A DNA stretch of 64,000 bases. It comes from Massariosphaeria phaeospora. Taxonomy: Eukaryota > Ascomycota > Dothideomycetes > Pleosporales. The notes below the pieces were generated by a model, which did not search any database, was not told the origin of the DNA, and saw nothing but the letters and a program-made list of their open reading frames with translations. Position 1 is the stretch's first letter. The number at the start of each line of letters is the position of its first letter. The position numbers were made by a program, and so were the translations under genes. Location of the stretch: NCBI GenBank assembly GCA_011032825.1, contig JAADJZ010000010.1, positions 1,240,001 to 1,304,000 on the forward strand. Direction: 5' to 3'. Below, piece after piece: positions 12,043 through 24,495 of this stretch.

Positions 12043-15000
12043 TATTAAAAACTCTTAAGATAAATAATACCTCAATAACTACTTCTCTTTATACTCGCAC
12101 TAGTAGTACGAAAGTAGCGAAGCTTAACTTCTACTATAGAAATCGCTTAAAGCTAAAAAACTAGTTACTCTAGTTCAACTTTTTTTTTAAGTTTGAAAAT
12201 AACTACGTTAACAACGTTAACAAGGCATTTCTAATAGCTTTTTACATAAAAAGAATAGCTTTTAAGTAAGTTTAACTCTACTTAAAGAAGTACCTAGATA
12301 GCGATAACAACGAAAATATAATTACACGCATGTTCAAAAATCGCGCTGTGTTTAAAAACAAGCTGCAACAATTTTATGCAATCGCTAACAAACTCGCTAT
12401 TGCAAAAAGAACTATCTAACAAATGCGCTAAACTAAGTTAGCTAAAGACTACGCTAACCTATTTTAACAGTACTCTATCTAAACTAACTAAAACAACAAG
12501 GCACTTATGCGCATGTACAAGCAAAAGCTAAAAAATAACGTTAAAGCAAAACTAATGCGCTCTAAAGTAGCTACAAACACTTTAAACAACCTAATTAAAA
12601 AATTAATTTGCTTTAACAATAAGTTGTACAAACTCGCAATTAAAATGCAAGCTAAAGCAAAGTTTTACGCACTAAAAAGCAATAGAAGTTATATACTTAA
12701 CACTAGCTAGCGTTAAGTACAAACTTAACACTTGCGCTTAGCAAGCGTATACAACTTAGCTTAAAAATACAAACTTATACACCTCAACAACTTTAACAAA
12801 AGCAAACTAATTAACAAACAATTAAAGTATAGCAAGGAAATAAAGACTTGCTATAATTGTAGCAAGCTAGGCTACATCTCTAGCAACTGTTATTAAAAAA
12901 ACAAAGTTGTTTAATAGTTAAACGTACTGTCTAATGCTACAAATAGTATTAATAAAAAATAAAAAGTAATTACTTTTATAGATGTTAAGAATTAGAAAGA
13001 ACAGTTGCCTAAAGAAACAGGTTTAGCTAAAGAAAAATTGCTTTGCGACGATACTAACTTTTTGATAAACAAAAAATATAAGTTACTAGACGAGCAACTA
13101 AATCTACTAAATACTACGAAACATAGAGATTAGATTACTAGAGAAAAACAAGTACGAAGAATTTATTAATTTGATACTTTACTCTAAAACAATGTACTCG
13201 ATTACAACGAAGCAGTGTAAAAATATCTTAACAAGCTCAACTAATAGCTTACAAAAGAAAACAAACAAGAAATCTACTAAAAGCTCAAAAAAACAAAACG
13301 CTCTAAAGAAAACATTTTACTTTTGAATTTAAACGAATTGGCTACTAAGAAACACTAGCACGATAAAGCTGCAAAAAAATCTCAACGATGCTTTAGAAAA
13401 AAACGTGACAACGCGAACTTCTATAAACTACAGTACTACTTAGACTACTAGAATCTAAAACACGCGAAAATGTTATAAATAGTATGCTTTTACAATTACT
13501 ATTTTACTTATTACTTTAACAAGCAAGGCACAGAATAGTTTTTTAAAAGAAAAAGCTAATTTTGCTTTTAGAAATAGTTTGACTGCAAGAACGACACTTG
13601 CAAATACTACTTATAAAACAAACGCAACATACTGCACTTTTTTAAGAAAAACAACTTAGTAAAACTGCTCGTAATGCAAATGCTTGTAAACGACAACTGC
13701 ACTTAGGCTTAGTAGTAAACCTGCTTACACTCTAACTGCGCACAGCATTAAACTTTCAAGAAAGCTAACGAATTTAGTACAAATTCTTTTTTAGGCTAGC
13801 AACGCTTAACTTCAAAGTTAAATAGATTAACGTAATTAACTTAGCAGAACAAATTAAGCTCTTAGTAAAGCTTAATAGTTACTTAATAAAAGCCTTAATC
13901 GATATAAAAGCACAGAATAACTTTGTTTTCGCTTAAGCAGTGTTTGTAGCTAGTTTACACTTACTAAAGAAACAACAGCTCTATCTACTTGCTAGTGCCA
14001 ACAAATAGTTTATACGAGCGCAACTAATAGTTACATACAAAATACGTAATGTACCGTTGCATATCAAATAATACCAAAAGAAGTTAGCTTTTGACGTCTT
14101 TAGACTAGCTATCTACAACATTATTTTAGAACTTTTTTAGTTAAAAAAGCATAATTCTTAAATTAACTAGAGGAAAAATACGCTTTTGCTAGAGTGTTGT
14201 AGAAACAGCGCTTTTAACACTATACCTGCGCATCGGCAAAGTTTGATAGCAAATAAAAAAACAATTAACGTAATTGCATCGACAAAGAATAGTTTTAAAA
14301 TACAAAAGTTTAACTTAACAGATACTAACTTAAAGCTCTCAAATTAACAAGTTAAAGTAAAAAAAAAAATTAGCGCACTTTTAAGAATACTCTACAAGTA
14401 CAAAAAGTTTAAATATTTCTTTTAAAAAGTAGTAGATGCAGAAGCATTACTAAAACACAAACTTTAAAACTACAAAATCGTTTTACAAGAAAAAAAGCAA
14501 CTAACTTTTAACTTAATATACAAACTATTAGAAAAGAAGTTAAACACACTTCGCGATTACATTAAAAATAACTTAAAAAAAAGTTACATACGACTATTAC
14601 AGTTACTTGCAGAATACTTAATTATTTTTGTACTAAAAAAGAACGGCGTACTACGACTATGCGTTAACTATCGCAAGCTCAACAACATTACAGTTAAAAA
14701 TCAATACTTTCTACTAAATATTACAGAATTACGAGATTAATTATTCTACGCAAAAGTCTTTACAGCGCTCAACTTACAAAATAGTTACTACTTTATTAAA
14801 ATCAAAAAAAGTAAAGAATAGAAAACAGCGTTTTAAACGAGATACAAATATTACAAATACACTGTTATGCTATTTAGACTTACAAATGCTCTAGCAACTT
14901 TCTAAAAGCTTATTAACAACGTGTTAAAAATGCACTTAAATATTTTTGTTGTTGCTTATCTAAACGACATTTTTATTTATTTTAAAACTTAAAAGAACTA

Positions 15001-17130
15001 TGTTAAACATGTCAAAACAGTACTAAAGTGCTTTAACAAGTTCAACTTTTAACTTAAACTAGAAAAGTGCAAATTTTACAAGCGCAAAGTTGCATTTTTT
15101 AGATACGTAGGAGAAGCAAACAAAGTACGCATAAGCAAAGACAAAATTAAAGTAGTTAAAAAATAGCTACAACTTAAGAACGTTAAGGAAATACAATTTT
15201 TCTTAAAGTTTCTAAACTTTAATTGCTAGTTTATTAAAAATTACTTGAAAATTGCTATACTTTTAACAAAGCTTACGCAAAAGAATACAGCTTTTGCATA
15301 AAGCAAAAAAACAAAAAAAGCTTTTTAACAGCTTAAAAACGCAAGCATTAGTTTACTATGCTTTTGAATATTTTAAGCAAAACAACTTTTACGCTTTAAA
15401 ACTAACGCGTTAGATTTTGCGCTAAAAGAATGTGCTAGTTAATTGCACAAAGGCAAATAGCACTTTATTGTTTATTACTTACGCAAGTTTTTAAAACTTA
15501 AAGAACAATACAACGTGCACGATAAAGAACTGCTAGCTATTGTTGCATACTTACAGCATTAGAGAGTTTACGCAGAAAGCTACTTAAAACTTACAATATT
15601 TACAAATTACAAAAACTTAGTTAATTTTACAACTACTAAAGTACTTAACTAAAAGCAAGTTAGATAGTTAGAAATGCTAAGCTAGTACAAGTTCAAAATT
15701 GTGTACACACTAAAAAAAGATAATAGCAAAGCTAACGCTTTTAGCTAACAACATAATATTGCCGAAACAAAGAAAATTATCGACACCGCAATACTTAAAG
15801 TTAACTAAAACGAATTACTAAAACTAGCTAGAACGCTAAACGTGCTTCTAAAGACTGCAATTACAGTTTTAAAAAAATTGCAAAAAGCAATTATACAACA
15901 ACATTACGATAACCTAGTTTATAGTTACTTTAGAATAACACGAACAATAAAACTTATTAAACAAAACTACAAGTTTAGCGAAATAAAAAACAAAGTTACT
16001 GCAATTGTTAAGAAATGTGCAAACTATTAGAAAAACAAACATAGTACCTACGTACTATACAAAAAAATGCAGGCTCTAGAGCTACTAAACAAGCTTTAAA
16101 CTAATATTTCTATAGATTTCGTAACAGAATTGCTTTTGTTAAAAGACTTTGCTATAGAAATAGCCTACAACACTATTATAGTTATAGTCAACCGATTTAC
16201 TAAGTACGTAAAAATAATACTTTTTAAGAATACATACACTGCGCAACAACTAGAATTTATTCTTTTAAATTAACTTATCTAATACTATAGAATACTCAAA
16301 TTGATTATTAGTAACAGAAACAAGCTTTTTACATCGAACTATTAAACAACTCTGTTAGCTGCAATTAGAACAAAACGCAAGCTATTAACAGCGTATTATC
16401 TACAAACAAATAGATAAACAAAAAGAACAAATTAAACTATAAAAACATATCTAAGGCAATAAACAACAAACTAATTAAGTAAAACTTTTACTAATAGCAC
16501 AGTTAGCGTATAACAACAAGTTGTTTAAGTTTACAAAACAAACACTGTACTACGCGAATTACGAGAAACACTTATATTTCTTTAAAAAAACGCTTTTAGG
16601 CGCAAAAGCTAAGACTGCTACAAAAGTAGTAAAAAAGCTCAAAAAAGTACACAAGTTACTACGAAGTAAACTTAAAATAGCACAACGCTAAAGCATTTTA
16701 TATGTTAACTAAAAACAAAAAATAGCACTTTAGCTAAAGAGAGGAGATAGAGTTTATCTCTTTACAAAGAATTTGCGCACGAAACGACCAAGCAAAAGTC
16801 TAGACAACGTTAAAGTTAAACTATTTTTAATATCGAAGCAACGAAGCTTAGTTAATTACAAATTAAACTTGCTTAAAGACGCAAAGATCTACCTAGTATT
16901 CTACATATTCTTGTTAGAACTAGCTAACCTACAAACGCTACTCCAGCGAACCTTTCGCTATAAAACTAAAAAAGAAAACAAATTTAAAGTTAAGAAAATT
17001 ATTGCACACTAAGTTGTAGATAACTAAGAAAAGTACCTAGTTAAATAGTTAAGCTACTTGAACAGCGAGAATACATAAGAACTAGACACAAACTTTACAA
17101 ACTGCTACTAGATTCTAGCATAGTATCGTT
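12043..17130 (+). pseudogene. Degenerate gag-pol of chromovirus A
   Basis: Gag remnants include an open piece at 12,507-12,710. A CCHC knuckle at 12,849-12,890 reads CYNCSKLGYISSNC, with Tyr where His is expected. The protease motif near 13,880 is changed from a typical IDTGA to IDIKA. RT starts near 14,642 (VNYRKLNN) and has YLND instead of YLDD at 14,957-14,968. RNase H lies about 15,390-15,750. Integrase spans about 15,842-16,440: the second catalytic Asp is Asn (16,313-16,315) and the Glu is Lys (16,421-16,423). A chromodomain remnant follows at about 16,980-17,130 with Trp codons turned into stops. All these changes are G-to-A or C-to-T. Family knowledge: chromodomains of such elements bind H3K9-methylated chromatin. 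Confidence 0.88.
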
Positions 17131-17699
17131 AAAACTACTAACATTCTAGAACAACGACTAATCTACAGTAGCTGCTTTAAGAAAAACTTTTAGATTAACA
17201 AACGCAATGTTCTGCGCCAACGCTTTCTAACTTTCAAAAAGCTCTAACTCTTCAACCAACAACATTCTTTTATTAAACAAATCCTGCTCTTGACAACGCA
17301 GCAGTTTCTTTTGTTTTTAAAGCTTTAATAGCTTTTTACGCGCTTGCTGCGCACGTAACAATGCTGCTTTAGCAACATCTTTTTTAACTCTAAAACGAGT
17401 TTCTTTCTCGTTCTTAAGCTTCTCTAGACAAGACATTTCTTTATCAATTTTTAAAAAATCTAGCAAAGAAACATTCTCTAGCTTACAAGACAATACTCTA
17501 AATAAACTAAACACAGTTTCTACATTTTCAATGCAGCGACGATAGCTTGCACAGCAACTAGCGCTTCGCGCAGTACGAACAAGACACTATCGCAAGAATG
17601 CTAGCGTTATCAACACGATTAGCAAAGAAACAACGGTATTTAATAGAACAAAAGAAAGTAGCCGAACTTATAAAAACATAAGTAAGAAAAAAAAAATAG
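17131..17699. other. 3' untranslated tail of A
   Basis: AT-rich tail between the chromodomain remnant and the 3' LTR. A 65-codon open stretch on the minus strand (17,317-17,514) is Lys/Leu-rich, has no homologue I recognise and is probably chance. Confidence 0.5.
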
Positions 17700-18107
17700 T
17701 GTTACAATCTAGGTTCTACCAAGCGAAGCTACGCTAGTTTATTAAAGAATACTAAGCTTACTAAACACTTACGACTTAAAGGCTATGTGTTAGTAGATTA
17801 CGTAATAGTCTACGAGTGTTAGAAAGTTCTAAACGAATTTAGAACTCTAGAACGTCTAAAACTTCTAGGATCTTTAGAATAAGCTTAGTATATAGTTAAA
17901 ACAATAAACCTTTATAACCTATCGTCTTCAATCTCAATCTACTAAGTTAACTTTTACTTTGACTTTTTTACTCTTTGTAGAACAAAGCTCGCTACTGCTT
18001 TAGTATTAAACGCTATACAACTTTCTTTAGTCTATTGAACTTACTTATTTCTCAAGAACTAACCTAAGCCTAATAAACGACTTTTTCAAGTTCGCTTAGC
18101 CTTTACA
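17700..18107 (+). repeat. 3' LTR of A
   Basis: 408 bp, starts TGTTACAATC and ends CTTTACA. The TSD CTTAC follows directly. Confidence 0.9.
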
Positions 18108-18129
18108 CTTACTTGCTCGTAGAGTATAT

Positions 18130-21040
18130 TACTAAGTTAATAATTAACTAATACAAATAGTGTTAGCTAACGAATAATTACTAGAATATAAAAGCAGTTT
18201 AATTAACTTAGAAACTTAGAAAACGAAGTTAAAAGTTGTAAGTATTAAACACTAACAGTGTATTAATATTATAAACTTAAAAAGTTCTAATATATATATT
18301 AAATACAACTAGCTACAAAAGCACAACTTAAATATTAATTAAAAAAACAAAACAATACTTAGCTAAAGGCTTGAAAAGAAAGTTGCTAAAGTACAACAAA
18401 ACAACTTAGCAATTTAAAGCTTACTTAAAAATAAAAAAATTAGCTAAATTTTACTTTACAAAATCGCAAGAATTTGTAAAAAAAACTTTTAGTAAATAAG
18501 CGTTATATAGATACAACAAGTTGCGCTTTTGAAAGTAAACAAACTACAATTTAAGTTTTTTAAAAAACAAAAAAAAAGTTTAAAAGCTTTTTAAAAAAAA
18601 AAAAAAAGCACAACTTAGCAAACTACTAAAAATAAAATTACAAAATTATTTGTAAAAAAGAAACAAAACTACGACTAACACTAATGTATTCTCTAACTTA
18701 CGACTAGCAAAAGAAATTAAAAAAATACATTTAAAGAAATATCTAGCAAGAATATATACAACTAAGCAAAAGCTTAATAGTTTCGCTAATATTGTTTGTA
18801 CTAAAGAAAAACAAAAAATTGAAACTATGCGTAAACTATCAACAGCTTAACAACGTTACACAAAAAAACAAATACTTACTACCGCTTATTTAAAAGCTTA
18901 TAAATTAACTTTAAAAAGTAAAATAAATTACAAAACTTAACGTACAAAATAGATACTATTGCATTAAAATTGCAAAAAAGCACGAATAGTTAACAGCTTT
19001 TAAAACTTAATATAAACTCTACAAGTACTAAGTTATACTATTAAAATTAACTAATACTTTAGCTACGTTTTAGGCTTTAATTAACAAAGTATTATATAAA
19101 TACTTAAATGTCTTTGTTACAGCGTACTTAAACGACGTATTAATATACTTTAAAAAAACGTTTAAAGAATATGTTAAAAAAGGGCTACAAAAGATAGAAC
19201 AGTACTAGCTACTACTTTACTTAAAAAAGTATAAATTCTACGTTATAAAAACTAGCTATTTTAGATTTATTATTTTAAAAGAAAGTGTGTTTATAAACTA
19301 AAAGAAAATCTAGACTATACAAAAGTAGCTAACTTTTAAAATAGTAAAAAATGTGCAGTTTTTTTTAGAATTTACTAACTTTTATTAAAAGTTTATTAAG
19401 AATTACTCTAATACTACGACACTGCTTTTAGAAGTTACTAAAAAAAACAAAAAGTCTAAATAAACAGAAGTACAAGAACAAGCGTTTTAAGAACTTAAAA
19501 AAAAGTTTACTACAGCACTAATGCTACAAATGCACAACTTAAAAAAAACTTATGTAAAAACTAATGCTTTATATTATGTATTAAAAGCAATACTTTTAAA
19601 ACAATGCAACAACAAGAAATAAAAACTAGTGTTTTACTATTTTAAAAGGTTTTTAGAAGTAAAACTTAACTACAACGTTTACAACAAAAAGCTATTAGCA
19701 ATAATAAACGCTTTTAAATAATAAAATGCACAACTAAAAAGAGTAAAGCATTAAAAACAAATGTACTTAGACTATTAAAACTTTACTAGCTTTACTACAA
19801 CTAAGAAATTAAATAAACAACAAGTTAAATAAGCTGAATTTATAGCAAACTATAACATCAAAATTTACTATTGCAAAGAAACTAACAATAGAGCTGCAAA
19901 CGCGCTTAGTTGAAAATTAGATTTTATAAAAACTAATAAACTAGTTACGCATAATCTAGTATTACAACAGAACTTAAACAAAACTTTCAAATACAACTAA
20001 CTACAATTAGCTAAAATAGCTAAAGTTACAAGCATTAAAAAAAGAAATTACTAAAAATAAAGCAAAAACTATTAGCAAAGATAAATAGTTACAAACGACA
20101 CTTAAGCTATATAGTTTATTTAGAAATTACATGCTTTACAAGCATATAAATACTTAAAAATTAACAAAATAGTTTAACAAATTTTAAATAAGTACTTAAT
20201 GCTCTACGTACAAAACACAGTTTAAAAAGCAATAAGCAACTATTTAAATTGTTTGAAAAATAAACTTAAAAAACATAAGCTTTATAGATTACTTTAACTG
20301 CTAAAACTACTCGCACGCTTATAAATTAGCGTTACAATAAACTTTATAGTAAAGCTTTTAAAAGTATTAAAACCTAGATTAGCACAGCTATGCAACTCGA
20401 TCTTAGTAATCGTAGATTAATTAACTAAAGAATTATACTTTTTACTAACAAAAAAGTTAATTATAGCAAAAATAATAGTTTACAAAGTTACAAAACGCTT
20501 GTTGCTAATTACAAATTGCTAAAACAGTTTATTACTAACAAAAACAAGCTGTTTACATTAAAGTTTTAGAGTACGTTCTTAGCTTAGTTAGAAATTGCAA
20601 AAAAGCTATTAACTAGCTTTTACTTGCAAACAAATAGCTAAATAAAACAAATAAACTAAACGCTAGAATAGTACTTACAGATGTACGCTAACAAGCTACA
20701 AAATAACTAAATTAAACTTCTACTAATAGCACAATTAGCTTACAATAGTACAAAGTTTACAATAATAAAATACTTGCTATACTACGAAAACTATAAATAT
20801 AAGCTAGTAGCTTATTAAAGTTTAAAAAACATTAAGAGCATTTCTATAGAAGCGAACAACAAAGCTCAAAAAATACAACAATTACACAACAAATTGAGTT
20901 AACAAATTGCTTAAAGAAACTTTACAATAGCTAAAATAGCAAATAAAAAAAAGCTTAAAAAACTAACTTTTAAAAAGAGAAATAAAATTTTGTCTTACAA
21001 AAAAATCTAAAAACTAAACAACTATGCAACAAGTTAAATA
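18130..21040 (+). pseudogene. Degenerate pol (RT, RNase H, integrase) of B1
   Basis: RT begins near 18,820 with a readable VNYQQLNNVTQKN segment. A catalytic YLND (YLDD expected) lies near 19,125. RNase H and the integrase core follow, and the segment ends at the TA where G1 inserted. It aligns along its length with the B2 pol at about 41,420-44,365 and looks more heavily mutated than that copy. Many TAG/TAA codons replace Trp and Gln. Confidence 0.8.
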
Positions 21041-22891
21041 ACGTATTAGATTATTACCTTAGTTAGACTATTACCTTAGCTACTTTTTCTTAGCACAACC
21101 AACTTATCTTAAAGAACATTAAATTAATTGCTATTAAATAAGAAACCTGCGTACGTCGTGTTAGTTTTAGATTTAAAAGCTTTTTTTGTATTTTTTTAAC
21201 AGGTTTGAGTATTGTGCTTTGTATTACTACAGTTTTTACAGCGCCGTAGAGCTAGTTGTGCTCTTTCTTAACTCTTTTTACTACGCGCTTTTTTTAATAG
21301 CTAAAGTGCTATAAACGCTTTAGCAGCTACTTGCGCTAATTTGTTACTATACTCTATTGTGCTACCTGTTTAAATTCGCTTTTGTTTTCAGAATTTTTTT
21401 CTTGTTGCTTCTTTAATAGTTTTTTTAAAGCTAGAGATTCGATTGCGCATTAGCTTAACTTAATAAGCTATTTAGTAGAACTCTTTAACAAGCTAGTTAA
21501 CTCTCTATTCTTTAGAAATAATAGAGAGAAACTAAGCTTAGTAGTAATAAGCTTTAATTGCGATTTAAATTTAAGCGTATTAGTTAGAGTCTTTGACTGC
21601 TATAGCGTTTCTAGTGCGAGAAGTAGTAGTAGAGTACGTAGCTATACTTTAAAGCAATTAAAAACTACTTGCGCGTTAATAGAAACTAGCTTTAAAACCT
21701 CAAAAGCTTTTTTGCAGTTCTTTGTTGTAAACACTTTAAAAAACGCGTTTCTAAAGGCTAGCAGAAAGCTTTTTTTGTTGATATAGAAAACGCGCTGGCG
21801 CGCTAAGTCTCAAACGCGTTAAAAGTACTTTAGCTTTAGCAGCAAAAAGCAAACTACATCTAGCAGCTAGAAAATATAAAATAAATAAGCTAGCATGCAA
21901 AGCGTAAGAATTTTGTTCTTAAAGCAATAATTTTTAAAATTCTAAGATTAGTAGCTTTTATAGCTGTCTAGAATAAGTAGTTAATAACTTTCTACCTAAC
22001 GCGCTTTTGTATGCGCGTTAAAATGCTTTAACTATTTAAAACTAAAAGCGTTGTTTGTCTAGCTATTTTTAGAGACTAAAAGCTTTTAATTGCTAGGTAT
22101 AAAGTTTTTCTCGTACTATGCTAAAATATAAACGCGCTTTTTGTAAATAATAAAAAGCAAAATTGCGTACCTTGCAGCGCAGATGCTTTGAATAACTATT
22201 ACCTACTTCTAATTGCCTAGCTAGATTAGATTAGGTTGAGTACGTTTTTAAAAGCTTGTAACAACTTTTATAAACCTAATTACGCTAATTTAGAAGCTAG
22301 TTTTATTGAAGTTGTACACGTTATTCTTGTAGATGCTGTACTTAGCTTTGGTATCTCTAACAAGCTTAAACTACGCGCTAATTACTTTAAAATCTTTCTA
22401 TTGTATTCTCTGCCGGTTCTTTGCTTAATTAAAAGCTATTTTAAGCTTTTCTAAACGCGTTACAAATCTTGTAGCTTATTTTTTGCCTACTAGCTCTTTA
22501 CTCTGCGCAGCTACTAGTTTATTTTCTATATTTCCTACTTTAGACAGCCGAGATGCAAATTCTCGCGAATTAAAGTTAAGGATATATTAGACGATTGTTT
22601 GCTTTTTAGTTGCAGTAAGCTTTTAACAGCCGTTGCGTTTATATTAAAGAAATACAATTCTGTTGTATTAATTAGTTAACGTTGTATATAGTACGTTGAA
22701 TACTTTAGCAGCGCGTTAAAAAGTTTGAAATTTGTAATTATAATAGGTAGAAAAAGCAAGCTCAATTCGGCTTTCTTAGTTAAATGCTATTGTATTTTGT
22801 TGTTGTAACATATTGCGTTAATAGAGTTAGTAGTACTTTTGGCAAAAACTAACCGAGGTAATAGTCTAACCGAGGTAACAATCTAATACGT
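21041..22891 (-). mobile_element. Pogo/Fot1-type DNA transposon G1, full length, dead
   Basis: 1,851 bp between TA at 21,039-21,040 and TA at 22,892-22,893. Terminal repeats start ACGTATTAGATTATTACC and carry two copies of a box close to GACTATTACCTTAG. The internal sequence aligns with G2 and, less closely, with the E family. The transposase would be read on the minus strand. B2 near 44,365 shows the uninterrupted target. A 72-codon open stretch on the opposite strand (22,236-22,454) is a shadow, not a gene. Confidence 0.85.
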
Positions 22892-23243
22892 TAACTTTCA
22901 AATAAAACTATTTAAAATTCTAAAAGTTAAAAAACTTGTATTATTTAAACTATAGCTACTTAAAAGCATGCGCATACATTTAGTTTTTTACAAATTACTT
23001 CTTAAACTAGCACTACTAAACGCTAAAGTAGCAACTAATATCAAACTTAAAAACAAAAAGTATAAAGTTGAAAAATTTAAGAACTTACAAAAGTTTAAAA
23101 GTTAGTAAAAATACTTAGTTAAATAGCAAAGATAGCTAGAGAGCTAGAATACATAGAAACTAATACAAAATTTTATAAACTACAAGAAATTAGTGCAAAC
23201 ATATTAGTAGCGAAATTTAAAAGCAAAAAGTTCAAGTTCTTAA

Positions 23244-23274
<31 letters not shown>

Positions 23275-23926
23275 AAAAAAGCGAATAGAAAGAAGTTGGT
23301 TTGTTACTAGCCTAAGTTAGCTAAAAGCGTTTTAAATAGTAGTAGTATAGAACTATTAGTAGAAACTACACTTTTAAAATCAAAAAACGCGCTCAACTAC
23401 GCTTTTTTAAGATTTTTTATTTTTTCAATTAATGCAAGTTTTTAAGCGAACAACTTTTTCTCTTTATTAGTAGCAGCGTTAAGTTGATTTTGAAAATTAA
23501 GCTTGCAACGCTTTATAGCGCGAAGCTTTTAACGTAAAACTTACTATTTCTTAGCAACAGCAGCAAACTCTTTTTTAAACAAAAAAGAAATTACTTAAAA
23601 CTTAACAATATACAATTAACACAAGTTCTTTTAAGCAAAAAAAAATACTTTAGACGTTTTAACAAACAGCGATAGTATAGCTTTGCAACAAACTAGTTTA
23701 TTACACAAAAACAAGCAAAACGATTATAGTAGTAACTAGTTAATTTTGCAGCTTTACGCATAGTTAAACTTAGAAACTTAAAAGAATACAAAAGAAAGCT
23801 ACAATACAACAAAAACCAAAGTTAACTTACTTTTATACAAAACAGCACTTTTAATGTAAAACGCAAAAAAAACTAGCACAGCACAGCAAAACAGCTATTA
23901 AAACAATATTTAAAAAAAAAATTTAA
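22892..23926 (+). pseudogene. 3' end of B1 pol with chromodomain remnant
   Basis: Resumes the B1 reading after G1. Near 23,055-23,200 the sequence encodes a degraded chromodomain (KYKVEK..., KYLVK, TNFTNC-like spacing) with TAG codons at conserved tryptophans, as in B2 at 44,523-44,670. A Lys-rich and Ser-rich C-terminal tail follows. All frames are broken. Confidence 0.72.
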
Positions 23927-24429
23927 TGTTATAAACAAAGATAATACTAGGTATTATAAACTAAGCAACGACGTAAAAGCGTTGTTAGAGCTTACTAGTA
24001 CGCAAAACAAAAGTACAACAATGCGCAAAGCAAAGTTAAGTAAGCAAAAATTACGTAACGTGCTTAGCACGCTTAGTAGTTTTGGTACTAAGCAAACTAA
24101 GTAAAAGTTGCTTAGTAAAATTAGCGCGCTTAGTACTAAGCACACTAAGCAAACTAAGTAGAATACTTTTAGCAAACAATTATAAAACTATATAAATTAG
24201 TAGAATTTCTTTTATAGTTTTGATTTTTTGTAGTTAACTTTTCTAAGTATATTTTATACATAGATTAGATCTATAGGCAAAAGCTTGTGTACTTTGTTAT
24301 TCTATCTAAAATTAAATTAAATTGTTTTTCTTTGTTGTTATCAAGCTTTTCGAATATAGAACAATTCTTTAACTAGAATCTTCGAGTTCAATTACAATTA
24401 CCTTTGGTAAGAGAATACTTTTAATAATA
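23927..24429 (+). repeat. 3' LTR of B1
   Basis: About 503 bp, starts TGTTATAAAC, aligned end to end with the two B2 LTRs. It contains short tandem CACTAAGCAAACTAAG-type repeats. These give a Leu/Val-rich 73-codon open stretch on the minus strand at 23,954-24,175, which I do not regard as a gene. Confidence 0.78.
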
Positions 24430-24495
24430 TTTTGCTATGTTTATAACAAAAGGTATAGTACAAAAGCGTAGGTACTATAATAATAAACTGTAATA

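Larger units (their letters stand above)
9769..18107 (+). mobile_element. Ty3/gypsy chromovirus A, nearly complete, dead
   Basis: LTR retrotransposon of about 6.5 kb after subtraction of the E3 insertion. It is flanked by the 5-bp duplication CTTAC (9,764-9,768 and 18,108-18,112). The 3' LTR is 17,700-18,107 (408 bp). The 5' LTR is 9,769-9,985 plus 11,852-12,042, also 408 bp once E3 is removed. The two LTRs differ mostly by C/T and G/A changes. The body keeps the order gag, zinc knuckle, protease, RT, RNase H, integrase and chromodomain on the plus strand. It landed in the right terminal repeat of E2. Confidence 0.9.
7920..18129 (-). mobile_element. Pogo/Fot1-type DNA transposon E2, split by element A
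   Basis: Element body 7,920-9,768 plus 17 bp at 18,113-18,129, together 1,866 bp, close to the 1,864 bp of intact E3. The left end starts ACGTACTCTACAAGCGAG after TA (7,918-7,919). The right end, once A is taken out, reads as its inverted repeat and is followed by TA (18,130-18,131). Internal sequence matches the E family with the transposase frame on the minus strand, broken by many stops. TA duplication and size are those of Tc1/mariner-pogo (Fot1) elements. Confidence 0.85.
5812..24429 (+). mobile_element. Gypsy/chromovirus copy B1, nested host element, dead
   Basis: Family B element interrupted twice. Pieces: a short tail of the 5' LTR (about 5,812-5,848), gag 5,849-7,919, pol 18,130-21,040, the chromodomain-coding 3' part 22,892-23,926, and a 3' LTR at 23,927-24,429. 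E2 sits in the first gap and G1 in the second, each at a TA. Comparison with the uninterrupted copy B2 (around 41,420 and 44,365) restores the join in both cases. The upstream part of the 5' LTR is missing because B0 seems to have inserted there. Stops occur throughout, many of them TAG where TGG is expected. Orthodox order gag-RT-RNase H-integrase-chromodomain. Confidence 0.85.

Noticed and set aside
24050..24170. Tandem CTAAGC/CACTAAGC units suggestive of a CRISPR-like array
   Set aside because: Units are about 8-10 bp, irregular, have no spacers and recur in every B-family LTR; the organism is a fungus.
23954..24175. Leu/Val-rich minus-strand frame resembling a membrane peptide
   Set aside because: It is the translation of CTTAGT-type tandem repeats inside the B1 LTR.
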